Assembly (NCBI GenBank): GCA_014898415.1
Contig: RCTD01000007.1
Coordinates: 1,550,001-1,614,000, forward strand
Origin: Stromatinia cepivora
Lineage: Eukaryota; Ascomycota; Leotiomycetes; Helotiales; Sclerotiniaceae
Direction of reading: 5' to 3'
DNA length: 64,000 bases
Of the stretch, positions 1-12,190 are shown piece after piece. Made by a program: the position numbers and the translations under genes. Below the pieces are notes generated by a model. The model was not told where the DNA came from. It was given only the letters and a program-made list of their open reading frames with translations, and searched no databases. Each line of letters begins with the position of its first letter. Position 1 is the first letter of the stretch.

Positions 1-303
1 TTCGCTTTCCCGAGTATTTAGTACGGAATGAAAGGATTCCACTCAATCAATTGCGACGCATTGCGACGAATGGATTCTGTCGACGCATTCATGTTGGCGT
101 GGAAAAAAGTTCTGGAGAAATTTCTTAAGATGCTCAAAGTACACTAATCAGTTTTAGGTCTAGTGTATGATATTTTAGCTCTACCCTAAGCGAATTTGCA
201 AATTCACAACGAATTTTCGCGACGACGAACTTTTCATTTTCCAACACCTCTCGACAATCTCAATCTACCGACCAGTTTAATCACCGTCGACAAAACCGCA
301 AAA
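1..303. other. Upstream region of RPS13
   Basis: No gene is seen here. It is the 5' flank and leader of the ribosomal protein gene starting at 304. A short direct repeat (TTGCGACGCA then TTGCGACGAA) lies at about 50-70, and an ACCCTAA motif lies at 183-189. The first strong coding signal begins at the ATG at 304; the open frame upstream of it depends on a TTG start and is not credible. Confidence 0.6.
183..189 (+). promoter_or_regulatory. ACCCTAA element, possible Tbf1-type site
   Basis: ACCCTAA lies about 115 bp upstream of the RPS13 start. Motifs of the RCCCTA type are bound by Tbf1 and are enriched in ribosomal protein promoters of several ascomycetes. The assignment rests only on sequence match and position; a 7-bp motif can occur by chance. 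Confidence 0.25.
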
Positions 304-1034
304 ATGGGTCGCATGCACTCCAACGGAAAGGGAATTTCTTCCTCTGCTCTCCCATACTCCCGCGCTGCCCCTTCATGGCTCAAGACCACCCCAGAGCAAG
401 TTGTTGACCAAATCTGCAAACTTGCCAAGAAGGGTGCCGCTCCTTCCCAAATCGGTGTCGTCTTGAGAGATTCTCACGGTATTGCTCAAGTCAAGGTTGT
501 TACTGGTATGTGGATTTCTTCGATTTGCAATTGATGTGGTTGAATTTCGATCTGGATGGAATGCGAATGCTAACTATTTTACTCTTATAGGTAACAAGAT
601 TCTTAGAATCCTCAAGTCCAACGGTACGATATCCAATATTACATGAATAGTTCCACGTCTGCCATCATTGGATTATAGTACATCCATGATGTGTCAATTT
701 GTATCTTTACAAACGCCTCTGCTTGGTCATAGACTGACAGAGTGACAAAACAGGCCTCGCTCCTGAGATCCCAGAGGACCTTTACATGTTGATCAAGAAG
801 GTATGTCTTATTTTCAATCCCCGGAGCTAATGTTCAATCATACTAATCTATCAACTTCAGGCCGTCGCTGTCCGCAAGCATCTTGAGCGTAACCGAAAGG
901 ACAAGGACTCCAAGTTCCGTTTGATTCTCATCGAATCCCGTATCCACCGTCTCTCCCGTTACTACAAGACTGTCGGTGTTCTCCCACCAACCTGGAGATA
1001 CGAGAGTGCCACTGCCAGCACCATGGTCGCATAA
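304..1034 (+). CDS. rps13: 40S ribosomal protein S13 (uS15)
   Basis: Structural protein of the small ribosomal subunit. The exons are 304-505, 591-623, 754-800 and 861-1034, joining in frame to exactly 151 residues, the usual length of eukaryotic S13. The N-terminus [18 protein letters not shown] and the C-terminal stretch [20 protein letters not shown] are hallmark uS15 sequences. All three introns have GT-AG borders and clean phases; exon 2 is only 33 nt. The ATG at 304 is chosen because it begins the conserved N-terminus. The short exons and early introns match the pattern of ribosomal protein genes in filamentous fungi. The gene converges on SDC1 with a 267-bp gap. Identification is essentially certain. 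Confidence 0.97.
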
Positions 1035-1301
1035 AAAGTTTCATCATAAAATGGATATGGAGTTGGGGTGTGGACATATTTGCATCACGAATTACTACTT
1101 TCTTGAGAAGGAGTACTGCTATAGTAGCATGAAAACTACATGGCGAATGAAATATTAAGAAACACTTCTAGTATTTGCCCTGTCCCGAATTATTGTCCAA
1201 ATATCATAATATGATTTGTCAAAATCCTTGAACGCCCAAACTCTTGAAATGCTTTTGATATGGCTTAGGGTATAATTAGATTCCATCCATTATTAATTCC
1301 C

Positions 1302-2091
1302 TCATTCCAACTCCTTCGATTTTGATAAAAGAAATTCCCCAAGTACTCGTAAAGGATCTTTTGGTCTAGCAAGAATCAATTGTTAGCCAATCCCCACCAG
1401 AAAGCCTTCTAATCGGGCAACAGATCCAAGGTACATACTGGTCCTTAGCCAACAACTTCATGCCCTCTAGTAGACTTCCAGTGACAGTCTGGTTCAAATA
1501 AACTCGCGCCGGCGCTCCATGTACACTTGCTTCAGTTGGTAATGACGGCCCCGCATCCGGATGCTGACTCGTAGCTCTCGAGGAATTCTCCGCATTCCCA
1601 TTTACTTTCGGTACAGGCGTACTTGTGCGCGCAGGAACAGGAACCGGAGAAGCTGTATCGCGATTGAGATTCGCAGTCGCATTAGAAGCCTGATGCGAAG
1701 GGGGTAAAATGGGCGAATGGGAATGAGTTGTAGGTGGGAGGATTGCAGCGGCAGGAGACTGTGATGGGGATGAATGAGTAAGTATTTCTACTGCAGAAGA
1801 CAGCCGCGAGAGGAATTGTCCAATTGAAGGGTGGGAGGATGGAGGATTAAGTGGAGGAATAGGGTCTGGGGGGAGTATAAGGCATACTGCAGGTCTGTGA
1901 AGAGGCGCATCTTCCATAACCACATCTCGTGTTGCGCCGGGCATTTGGAGGACGCCGGAGGGAGTGGCTGCAGGTGGGGTTGCGGAATGCGATTGGTTTT
2001 GCATAGCGAGTTGATAGGTGTGGGCGGCGGCGCTGATGCTGGAAGTGCTGTTAGGATTTGTGTCGGGAGAAGGTGTGTTGGGTTGTGACAT
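1302..2091 (-). CDS. sdc1: COMPASS complex subunit Sdc1 (Dpy-30 domain)
   Basis: Predicted subunit of the Set1/COMPASS histone H3K4 methyltransferase complex in the nucleus. The exons (minus strand) are 1439-2091 and 1302-1365; removing the 73-bp intron gives 238 residues. The C-terminal 46 residues (193-238) form a Dpy-30 motif: RVYLNQTV, LLEGMKLLAKDQ, then, across the splice, PKDPLRVLGEFLL. Without the intron the motif is cut in half, which supports the splice. The rest is a long Pro/Ser/Thr-rich, probably disordered N-terminal extension, longer than in yeast Sdc1. An in-frame ATG also exists at 2307, but it would leave only 32 bp to the divergent FAN1 start, so 2091 is preferred. The Dpy-30 call is strong; the exact start is uncertain. 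Confidence 0.88.
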
Positions 2092-2339
2092 GCTGGAAGT
2101 GGAGATCGTGTGGGAGTTATGAAGAGTTGTGTGAAGGATTCTGGACTTATGATTGGGTTGTGAAATTACTTGGAGAGGATGTCCTTTCTGCCAAAGGCGG
2201 TGAAATGATATATGGTCTGTCAGGTGACTTCGTGCTGGTCTACGCGACCCGAGGCGCGCAATACATGCTCTTGCCATGGAATTAGGTATATAATTCGGAA
2301 TATGCATAGACTACTTCTTTGTACACAATTTTCAGTATA
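2092..2339. promoter_or_regulatory. SDC1-FAN1 divergent intergenic region
   Basis: About 248 bp separate the start codons of the divergent SDC1 (-) and FAN1 (+) genes, so both promoters must lie within or overlap this stretch. No TATA box or known element is evident. The SDC1 frame stays open through most of it, so part could be coding if SDC1 starts at 2307. Confidence 0.45.
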
Positions 2340-5134
2340 ATGGTACTCGAAGAACTTAAGAACGCCAATCACAACGTTATGTTACACCGACGGACTCAAC
2401 GTAAGATACCACAGGACTTTAAAGATAAATTATTGCCACCCTCGAAACGCCTGAAAACCGCAGAGAGTACAGACGGTGAAGATATCAGTTCTCGATGTCC
2501 TTCCGATGAAGAAGAATTACCCTTATCACCACGAAGTCGAAGTCCAATTCATCTTAGAAGAACTGAAATTTTTGATTCGGAAGATGATGAAGGGGACGAT
2601 GAAGTGGACCAGGTTGTGGCTCCCAGAGTGACGGAATTGGAGAGTGCATTACCACCAGTTGATATTGATGAAAATGCAATTGCTAAATATGAAGCGATGT
2701 GTGCGGAGGTTGATAATCTCCCGGATAATCTCAAGTCGAGATTAACTGGGAGGACTTGGGAGGCGGGCAAAAGTAGTATTTATAGTGATGCTTTTAATCT
2801 TGCACTGGAAACTGTGTTGGAGGATGAAGGACATCTATTCGATGAGAAGGAAATGGACGTTTTCAACCAATGGAGAGAATTAGACTATGAGGCTCAGTAT
2901 TTGTAAGGTGCAATTCCTTATTTCCCAGTTGTGATTTCTCAAAGACTAATGAAGATAGGTATGTGCGTCTTTTCTTGCGGAAAACATCCGCTTGGCATCG
3001 TATCAATCGCTTGGGTTATCATGGGGATTTGACGAACGTTCCTGCAACTTCGAAAGTTTTGCAGTCTATGCGTGAATTGCCAGAATCTACAGCGACCGTT
3101 CAAGTCAACCCAGCGGAATTGGGGCCTCCGGAAGGCACCGTTCTTGAAGACTCATTTACTTTTGCTGATTCCTCTGAAGATCAGATCAAGGCTTTAGATG
3201 AAGCATTATCTCTACTGAATCTAGATGAGCTCAAGGGTCTTGCAAAAGAGCTTAAGGTTCAAGGGAAAAACAAAGCTGATATACTGAAAGCACTTCGTGA
3301 AACAAGTGAACGTCAGAGTGGCCTCGGTTATGTTGGTCTGAAAAGGGCTGACAGTATTTTAACATCGATACCAACCACTCCAGACGGATCCATTCCCGAA
3401 GAAGAAGAAGAAGACGATAGTCTCGATCATGTGAACAGAGATGTTCATTTCCTCAGAAAGATCGTGGCTATAACAGGACCATGTATACGACTTTCCCTCC
3501 CAGCTTTAAACTTATTCGAGCGAGTTCATCTCGTTTTCTATAGATCAACCGAGTGGACTGATAAATCCCTCACAACCATTATCCTTGCCAGAATCTCCCG
3601 TCGCAATTTTCCTTGCTATATTGTCTCACGATCTACCAATATTTTCCCATCTCGCTCTATACTCCTGGAATTCGAAGCCTCAATAAGGACTCAATACCGC
3701 GTCGATAATATCCTTGAAAACAGTAATCGAGGCAGAGCTGGGCTCGACCAAGTAATGGAAATCTTCGAAGAAGTATATCCCCGCTGGAAAGTTCTCCTAG
3801 CAGAAGAACAACGCAAAGAAGATAGCATCTACGAAAGTGGAGAAGGGGCCTACGTTCGTCGTTTTTCTCCTGCTTGGGTATACACACGAATTGTGCACAA
3901 GGGCCTATATGTTCTCGGCCGTTTCAAAAACCATGAAAAAGAACACGCAATACTCAGCGAACTCCTCAATCAAAAACTTTTCCATTCAGCCAAGCGAGGT
4001 GCATGGTACCAACGAAAAGCCCTCCTTGAAGAACACTACATGTACACTCTTCAACCAGCCCCCGGAATCCACGATACCAAGCAACAAAAACGCCACTGGA
4101 AACGCGTCTCACTCCGTACCTGCGAACGAGGACTCCAAGACAGATATTGCCACGCCATTTACCACTACGACCTCCAAAAACGCATTCGAAAACTCGAGAA
4201 AAATCTCAAGATTCCCAAACGGGAAAAACATGATTTCGACCACGCACTCCTCACAAAGCCCCTCGAAACAACCCTCCAAGGAATCCAAATCAAAAAACAA
4301 TACCTAACACCCACCACGCTCCGTCGTCGATCCAACGCCCCAAATGGAATTGAAGAGCGTCAACGCAGCACGAAAACGATTTGGGTAGATGAATATGAAG
4401 GGAATGGCACATCCGAATGTTCAGTCGAGGAACTATGTTTAAGTTATTACCGCAGCCAGGGACTAAAGGGATACCACTCCGAAGGCGGCATCCTACGCAC
4501 TTTATTCGCGTATCTATTCTTCGACATCCTCTTCCTCTACATCCCCAACGTATTCCAAACGCAATACCAAACTTGTCCCCTAGACCTGCACACGGATGCA
4601 TTTTCCGCAGCAAGAGCATCGGAGATTAATCATCGCATTGTAGAGATCGAAAATGGCAAGGCGGCGGAAATTATCAGGGGTGTGTGGGATAGAGAGGCGG
4701 AAAAAAGAACGTGTGTCGTGGGTTTGAGGTGGGAATTCGATGTGCACGATTTGCTGGAGATTGTGGATGCGTTTGGGGGCGTGGGACTGGGGAGGGTTAT
4801 GAGGGTTATGGCTGAGGAGTATAGGGTTAGGGGGGGCGGGGTGCCGGATTTGTTTTTGTGGGATGTGGGGGAGGAGGATGAGCCTAAAGATGAGCAAAAG
4901 GACAAGCAAAAGAATCACCCAAACGATAAATCGAAGGATCACCCGAACAACATCAAAACCCAAACACGCAACAAACAAAGAAAAAAAGAAGTTCGATTCG
5001 TAGAGGCAAAGAGCGAAAATGATCGTTTGAGTGATACGCAGAGGATGTGGATCCATGTCTTGATGGGAGCGGGCATAAGAGTAGAACTTTGTAATGTGGT
5101 TGCGAGGGAGGTGAGGGTTATTGATGCGGGGTGA
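2340..5134 (+). CDS. fan1: FAN1-type structure-specific nuclease (VRR-NUC)
   Basis: Predicted 5'-flap/structure-specific nuclease for interstrand-crosslink repair. The exons are 2340-2902 and 2959-5134, giving 912 residues. A SAP-like segment lies near residues 262-300. The C-terminal VRR-NUC domain shows an HSEG block (Glu696), then PLDLHTDAF, then PD at 817-818 and VEAK with Glu870 and Lys872, followed by DRLSDTQRMW: the PD-(D/E)xK catalytic set is complete. No N-terminal UBZ ubiquitin-binding finger is visible, unlike human FAN1. Between the catalytic Asp and Glu is a roughly 40-residue Lys/Asp/Asn-rich insert. The ATG at 2340 is the first one in frame; a TTG-initiated extension was ignored. 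The family assignment is strong. Confidence 0.92.
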
Positions 5135-6379
5135 TGGGTGGGGTGGGAGAAGAGGGGGGAGGGAGGAGGTTGGGCACTCGGGCACTTATTTGGGGCACTC
5201 GGGAGGTTGGGCAGTTGGGTGGTTAATTCGGGCGGTTGAATTGGATTGGGTTGGGAGGTCAATTTGCGCGGACTGGATAGACTGGCTGGATAGACTGGCT
5301 GGATAGACTGGCTGGATAGACTGGCTGGATAGACTGGCTGGAATACTCGAGGCGATGTCGATCTTTTATGATTCCATGATATTATGGTGGTGGGCTGGGC
5401 TGGACACTGGGGGTTTGCTCACAACACAGGGTGTATATGTAGACTAGGGAGTAATGGAAATCAGTTGAATTTAAAGATACAAGAATATCTACTCTAGCTT
5501 GGAGTTCAAAGCGACTGGAAAGTTCTTAATGCCTGCCTACCTGAATAGGGGCTTAACGTCACTAGGGCGGCCTTTGAAGATGATATACAACACCTTGTAG
5601 AATTTCTTTGACACATTTGCACAGCAAGCAACACAGCAATCTTTTGATTATATGTTCTTTAATTCTTCACTATCTTCACTAACTTTTCTTCCCCTTCCGC
5701 TCCCTTACACTCATCACTCCTCTCCCCCTTTCTTGAGAAATCAATTTCCTGGCTTCCATACCACACCTCGCTCCTCGTCACTCCCTGTCCACACGCATCA
5801 CCAAGAAGAGAAAAGAGAAAGAAAAAAGTGTGACTTTAATACATTACTATCTAGCTTGTTCCTCTCCACTTTCGTTGTTCCCCACGCGAAATATCGATGA
5901 AACATCCATACATGAGGCTCTGTAACCGCGCAAAAGATATCAAGATCTGCCCCCGCAATCTAGCTAGCTGTTCTTCAAAAAATTTCCATTCCACGCTAAT
6001 TTCACCTCACGCGGCCTTTGTGGCGGTGACCGCAGATTGTCTTGGTTTTATCTTTGTACAAAGTAGGTACGGAGAAGAGATTTTGAGTTGTGTTGTAATG
6101 TGTCGAAAGAGTTTTGGTGTAAAACATTAAGCCTGGCTGTAATGCGGGAAAAAGAAAAGAAACTGGTCATGCCGCTAGATCTGCATAATTGCCGAAAAAT
6201 TAGAAAAGCAAAGCGGATCGCTCCACGGAGCAATAGAGGCATCACTTTGATATGTAAAACTCCAAATGGGTATGCTGAAACAATGAACAGTGAAAGAAAA
6301 ATAACGAAAGGCACATGAGCCTATCCAGAACGCCTTAAAACCAAGTCCTTTCCCTTTGCGCCGTCGTAATACTGTCGTT
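5135..6379. other. FAN1/RAX2 convergent intergenic region
   Basis: This is 1.2 kb between the ends of two convergent genes. It begins with a strikingly G-rich plus strand (about 5130-5270), followed by a 13-bp minisatellite at 5281-5345. The remaining sequence looks non-coding; the open frames at 5652-5900 and 5897-6318 show no recognisable protein features. Both 3' UTRs presumably lie here. Confidence 0.6.
5281..5345. repeat. 13-bp minisatellite, five units
   Basis: ACTGGCTGGATAG is repeated head to tail, with four perfect units and a fifth ending in AATA. A half unit (ACTGGATAG) precedes the array at 5272-5280. It lies about 150 bp past the FAN1 stop codon. Confidence 0.95.
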
Positions 6380-9300
6380 TCAAATCATGGGCGCTTTTTC
6401 GGCTGCTGCTCGACCTTGATCAAGTGAGCTGAACAGTTGATGTGGAGGAATTCTTGACATTCCGTTATTTCGATCGTAACTGTTCGTTGGTGCAGGCATG
6501 TAACCCTCACGTTTTCTTCTGATACGTTCCGCTAATACGCCAGCAACGACAAGAAGGAATATTAATGCGAGAGAGATTGCTAAAGCGATAAGTACGACCA
6601 AACCAACTGCAAGGTGACCACCTATAATAATGTTAGAGATTTATTCAAGATTACTTGTTCATGATTAACTTACTAGATGATTTGAAAAAGTTATTCTCTT
6701 GCGAGAAAATGTGCGACAGGCTACCTCCAGTATTTGAGGTACTGCTTGTGAGTGCAAAAGGTTGAAAGGTGGTTCCGTTGAATAGAACTGCCGAAACATT
6801 ACCAAAGGTGGGTAACACCATGGCACCAGTAAGCATTAAAACTTGATTCGAAGGAACAAGATCGGATTCATCGTGGTTTGATGAGAGGGGCATCATTTGG
6901 AGGCCACGAATGACTGAGCCACTTTCGAATACATTCCCAACTGAATTCCAGTTTGTACCATCATACTTCATAATGAATGCCGATCCATTAGTTGCAGTGC
7001 CAGCTACCCAATATTGTGAGATATCACTAGTCGCTGGGACAAGGGATGTAACTGTTCCTGGGATGGCATTTGCGCCAGTAGTAGTAGTCCAGGTTTGGCC
7101 CTTGGTATCGTAAGTTGCTAAAGATACATTGGCTCCATCAACTGTTAATGACCCGCCGACGATAAGAGAGGTATCGCTAGTCCAAAGCATGGTATTCACG
7201 GTACCCTCGAGGTTTGTTCCTGGGCGATTCCATTGGGATGCAGAAGCTGTAAAAAGGCAAACTCCTGGGCAATCTAGAAGTCCAACTTGAGTGAAACTTC
7301 CACCAACATATACATCACCATTCTTTGTCCTAACAGCAATGTCATTAACAATGACTGATTGTCCGCCAAGAGCTGGTGTTTGCGATGCAAATGTAGAAGC
7401 CTTAAGATCGTATAAGATGAGCCCGTTGACTCTTCCTCCATTAACAGTGCCAGTAACAGAGCCTCCAGCATAGAGAATGTCATCTTGTATAGCCAGTGCA
7501 CGGAAGGTAGAATCGGCGTCGATCTGAGACCCGAGTCCAGTGACGGTGTTGTCATTCGCGCCATCAATAAAGACAAGGTTATTAACATCGGTGCCATTGG
7601 TAGAGGTTGCAGTGAAATGACCACCAAGGATTGTAACATTCCTGGAGCCATTCTCATAAAATAGTCCGGTTACAACACCACTAACGTTTTGACTGGCAGT
7701 ATCCCTCTTCGATAAGGTTGAGGTAGATTGTGGTTGAGAGGCTTGAATGTCAACAGGAAAAGGGCTTAATCCTGATGCGAGAGAAACAACTCCACTGACG
7801 CCGAGTTGTGAGGATGAGAGCGAACCACCAAAAATGTAGTTGCCAGATGCATTTACTGCGGCAGTGAGTTGACCATTGATAGCCATTGTAGCAATATCAA
7901 GGTTTTGTAACCAATTGCTGTGTGATGGCACCCAAATCGCGAAACCAGAAACAGCTGCAGAAGAGTTGTTTCCAAATGCAAGGAGCTGGTCAAAATCTCC
8001 AGTCAAGGTGATAACAGTCTCAGGTCTGTTAGCGGTAATGTTCATTGATATTGGTACCACTGATGAAACTCGTCCATTGACACCCGCCCCTAATGCGCTC
8101 CATCTGTTCTGTATGGTATCGTAAGTAGCGATATTGCTCAACCCTGTAGTAGTGGTGGAACCCGCATTACTGCTAAAGTTTCCAGCAACATATAGAGTTG
8201 TATCGTTAAGAAGCATAGTGAGGACCTCCCCATTCAAACCGTTCGAAGCCAATGAATTAGTGCCGGCGTCTGAAATCGAGAATATGTTTTGGTAATTTGT
8301 TGCAGAAAAATTGCCTCCAACAAAAATAGTGTTGCCGGAAGTTACAACAGCATTCACCTCAGCATCATCATTGAGGCCCATGCCAGCTTGATCAATCGTA
8401 TTGTTCTGGAAATCGGAAGTATTAATGACAGTTTGGCTTGGATCGAACTCGAAAAGACCATTCAATCCGGTGCTAGTCGCATTGTTCAAGATGAATCCAA
8501 CACGCTGAGCTACAATCGTAAAATTCTCGGAATTTCCAGGTATCTGGCCACTTGGAGTGAGGGTAATCGAAGGGCGGAATGTATCGCTAGCAGCTTGAAT
8601 ATAACCAGAGTATACTTGATCATACTTGTCGTAGTCGTTAGATTGAAAAAGGGTAATGGGTGAGCCAAAGGTTGCGGTTGCACGTGAAGTCCCACTAGCG
8701 ACGGTTCCATTCACAACAACAGAGCCTCGGCTTGAACATGTATTATCTTGGATACATCCAGGTGTGTACATCTTCACTGTATAGTTCCCGGACTCTCTGA
8801 TGTCTGGGTAGAATACCACAGAAGCTGAGCTTGCTGTGTCTGATGTAAATTGACCTGTGAGATACTTTGCAACACTTTGAAATGAAGGACTGATAGTCCA
8901 AGGGCCTGTAGATGTAGCGTTCGAAGCAGTTGACAAAGAAGCACAAGAAGGCTCGTTGAATTCCTTGATAGCATAAGAAAATATATCATCCTGGAACAGC
9001 TCAATGCCATTCAAGCCACCTCCACTACCATACCAAGCAGAGATATCGATCTGAAAGGCATCCATGCCAACTGAATTCACAAAGTGGAAATCCTGGTATG
9101 GAATGCTAGTATTGCTGCTTAAAGGGCACTCTGATGTGCACGTTGCATTAGCACCTGTGGCTGGATCGATGTAGGTAAAGTTCATGATGCCGTTGATTGG
9201 CTGAGCCGTATATCTCCAGGTCTTGGTACCTCGACCATCTTGGTGTGTATTCCATAATCTCAACTTAGTAGGTTGAAAACCAAAACCAAATGTAGCTTTC

Positions 9301-10157
9301 CAGAATCCAGCAGAATCATCTTTGAGCAGCCAAGTATTTCCAGCGCCGTCAGTGCCACCGGTCTTGCACACAATATTTGTTGGATCATCAAAGCCAGTAG
9401 TTGTGGCTGTGCCGCTGCTCGTAATATTGGCGCCAGAAATGTTGACAATTTGCTGATCAGTTGTGTTACTACTTCTACTAGTAATTGTTGCCGTAGAGTT
9501 TCCTAGTCCCGTAAAAGCTCCACCAAATATAATATTCCCGTTCGAAGCTTTCGAGATAGAATTGACCCGACCGTTAAATCCGGAAAAGGGAAGGGCAACC
9601 AAGTTGTTGTCCACCAATTTGATTACATTTGAAGAATTCGTAGAATCGAAATAGCCTCCAATGTAAACTGCATTTGTCGATTCATCGCATAAGAGTGCTG
9701 AAACGGATCCTGATAATCCAGGAAGTGCAGTAATTGCCGACGTATTTGAATTGAACAATGCAATGCCTTGCGACTCCACATTTCCTAAGCTCGTGAAATT
9801 ACCTCCAATTACGACACCTACCAGAGTTCCATCCGATTTGACGTATGGGCACATTGCTGTGATTGAAGCATCAGCCGATGCCAAGGAGTCAAATTCACCC
9901 GTAGGGAATCGTGCCATAACGGATTGGGTCGTAGTGTTGTATCCATCTTCATTCTGTCCCTGGTATTGATATAACGATATACCATCGAAATCTCCACCAA
10001 GTCCTACACGACCCAAATTTGAAAGATCGAGGTTAGCGGATGGAGCTGGTTGGAAAGTAATCGCGTGCGATAATGGCGTTAAGGTCAACAGGAAAGAAAA
10101 CCGTATTAGAGATCGTGAATCGCTAGCTGATGGGCTCAGCCATGATGAGAACCTCAT
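6380..10157 (-). CDS. rax2: Rax2 cortical polarity marker
   Basis: Large single-pass membrane glycoprotein of the Rax2 family, which marks cortical sites for polarised growth or bud-site selection, in yeast together with Rax1. The exons are 6674-10157 and 6380-6621 with a 52-bp intron, giving 1241 residues. An N-terminal hydrophobic signal (about residues 16-32) precedes a very long Asn/Ser/Thr-rich ectodomain with many N-x-S/T sites and repeated Gly-Gly-x-Phe blade-like motifs (VGGNFS, IFGGAFTG, YVGGSFTQ) typical of the family's propeller-like repeats. The intron falls just before the transmembrane helix (about 1165-1190), which is followed by a short basic cytoplasmic tail beginning RIRRKREG. 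Without the splice the protein would lack its membrane anchor. The length suits the family. Confidence 0.93.
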
Positions 10158-11400
10158 TGCTGTTCCCCTCTGAGTAGTATTATTAATGGGTATTATTCGT
10201 GTCGCAAGTTCGTGAGAATCAAAAGCTCAATGGCCTCTTTCTCCTCCAGTTCCCGAAATAATTGCATTGACTGGACGCGCAACCCTTATGCCATTTGATT
10301 ATCCTCCACTATGGTGTATAAATCGATTGAAAATCCTCTCGGGGGTGTATTAAAGAGTTGTTGTTTGTACTATTGCAGCATGTAACGAATGTTGTGTTGG
10401 TGTTGAAGTTGAGATGGAGTGGAAGAAATCTAAACTTCTAAAGTGATAGTAATCTCACGGTCTTGAACAGGCAAGTTGACTCGAATGGATCTAGACTAGA
10501 ATCGTGTACTGGACTAATGAGAAATAATTGATATTTTATTTTTCTTGTACCAACTTGAAGGTGGACCTCGGGTGTTCAGGAACAAGGAACCAAATTTCAA
10601 ACGGCTTATTGCTGTTGTAAGCAAAGAAAAAATCCTCCTTTGTTGCTGATGATATAATTCGAAAAAATTTGGTGAAAATTTCAATGATAAGATCAAGTCT
10701 GTAAGGGAGATGATCTATCAATGTTCGATATCTTTGTATGATATTATCTTCTGGGAGTTATTATTATCGATTGCGCAGTTCTTTGAAACTAGTTGTTAGT
10801 TTGGTGGAGTCTGTCTTGGAGAGAAGTGCTGCGTTCAGAGGATGGCAAGCGAGATTGGTGGTTCAAATTGATGGCTGATTGTGAATCCAATGGGTGGTGA
10901 ATCTGATGGGATGACTTCTTGATTATACGAGAACGGTATAAACGGTTATGAGAAGTTGAAAAATGAAGTGAAATTGATGTAAAATCAATTGATTTGATGT
11001 TGGAAATGAGTGTATAAGTGACGATAGAGTTGATATTCTGTTGTGCTTCAATAATAGAAGAGAGAGAGATGTTAGTTCTGCTGTACACAAGTATTTCTTT
11101 CATTTCTACCCTGGCTGTCGGTTTTTCTTTTCCCTTTTTCTCCTGCATATTTGCTTGTGAGCCAACAGAATTATCTGATGATGATTCCATAATCTTCTTA
11201 TGCACTGCATTTGAAAATGGGCATAAACAGGGGTGAAGAATTGTGACACGTACCAGTACCGTACAATGTTTGGGCAGCAGTAGCAGAACAACAAAGAGAT
11301 CAAATGATTAAACACAACACAAGAAAAGAAAAGAAAAGAAAAGCGTCTGATAAGGAAAGGAAGGGTTTTGATTCGATTTGATTTGAAAGAGTGACAAAGT

Positions 11401-11456
11401 GAGTGAGTGTAAGTGAGTGTGTAAGTGAGTGTGTAAGTGAGTGTGTAATGAGTGTA
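11401..11456. repeat. 12-bp tandem repeat
   Basis: AAGTGAGTGTGT is repeated three times perfectly from 11411 to 11446, with degenerate partial units on both sides. It follows a GAAAA pentamer run about 60 bp upstream. Confidence 0.9.
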
Positions 11457-12008
11457 TATAGAAATTGATTGTTTTGCGGTTGATTGTTACAATTAGGAGT
11501 AAAAGAACATTTTGGGAATGGTGAGACTGAGAAAGCACAGTGTACACGGACTGTTAACAGCATTTTTCCATCAAGGCACATCCCTATCTGTGCTTTCCCA
11601 AATAGGATGAAATCCTTATTTCTAATAACCTTTTGCGTTTGGTTGGTTTGATCTCCAAGAGTATCTAGAATGCCTAGAATATCTAGAATAAACTATGAAT
11701 AGTAACCATTTATAAGGATATGCAACATTTATGGAGTAACAAACATTTATTAATTGCTTTGCCATCATGTTTTGGTAGTTCATCATGACATCTGCCGATA
11801 ACATGATACCAATCATCAATACATTCCTTAAATTGGTTGCTATGGGATTATTCTTAACTATGTAGCTAATCTCGAACATCAATTCTTGTGGATTCCTAAT
11901 ACCAAAAGACATAAAATCATCTCCAATGCTTGATTGCTTGGATGAAGAAACTTATCCTGGTTCAGGTTTATCCCTTCTCACATGTCATGGTTAGAATCAT
12001 GTACTAGG

Positions 12009-12018
12009 TACCTAGGTA
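12009..12018. repeat. TACCTAGGTA palindrome, copy 1
   Basis: Exact 10-bp palindrome in the intergenic DNA between RAX2 and LCL3. It is one of five exact copies in the window, all outside coding sequence. Confidence 0.8.
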
Positions 12019-12190
12019 TTAACCTCAATGTTTATTATCATTCCATTAACCCCTTAAAAAGAACATTCTCTCACAACTATATTAACATTCTAGTATACCA
12101 TTCTCAAGTTTGAATACGAGAACACAAAATTTGTTCATTTTTCCCCTCATGTGAAAAGAACCATGTATGGGGAGGGGTATCATACTTCAT

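Larger units (their letters stand above)
10158..12190. other. RAX2 upstream / LCL3 downstream intergenic region
   Basis: This is 2 kb with no convincing gene. It should hold the RAX2 promoter and a long leader. Simple repeats occur at 11322-11345 (GAAAA) and 11401-11456 (a 12-bp unit). One copy of the palindrome TACCTAGGTA lies at 12009-12018. Open frames at 10789-11205 and 11300-11581 arise in low-complexity sequence. Confidence 0.55.

Noticed and set aside
196..303. Upstream extension of the RPS13 frame
   Set aside because: It starts at TTG, not ATG; the conserved protein starts at 304 and gives the exact family length.
624..753. Possible C/D-box snoRNA in RPS13 intron 2 (ATGATGT and CTGA)
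   Set aside because: Human RPS13 introns host U14, but here the C box is imperfect, the boxes are only about 50 bp apart, there is no terminal stem, and no U14-like guide sequence is visible.
4825..4840. Telomere-like AGGGTTAGGGG
   Set aside because: A single copy inside the FAN1 coding region, encoding conserved-domain residues; not a telomere remnant.
5652..6318. Several open frames of 76-88 codons between FAN1 and RAX2
   Set aside because: They overlap on both strands, show no domain or signal, and cannot be extended through plausible introns.
10789..11581. Minus-strand frames of 79-138 codons upstream of RAX2
   Set aside because: Composition follows simple repeats (Thr/His/Leu runs from the 12-bp array) and they lie in the probable RAX2 leader.
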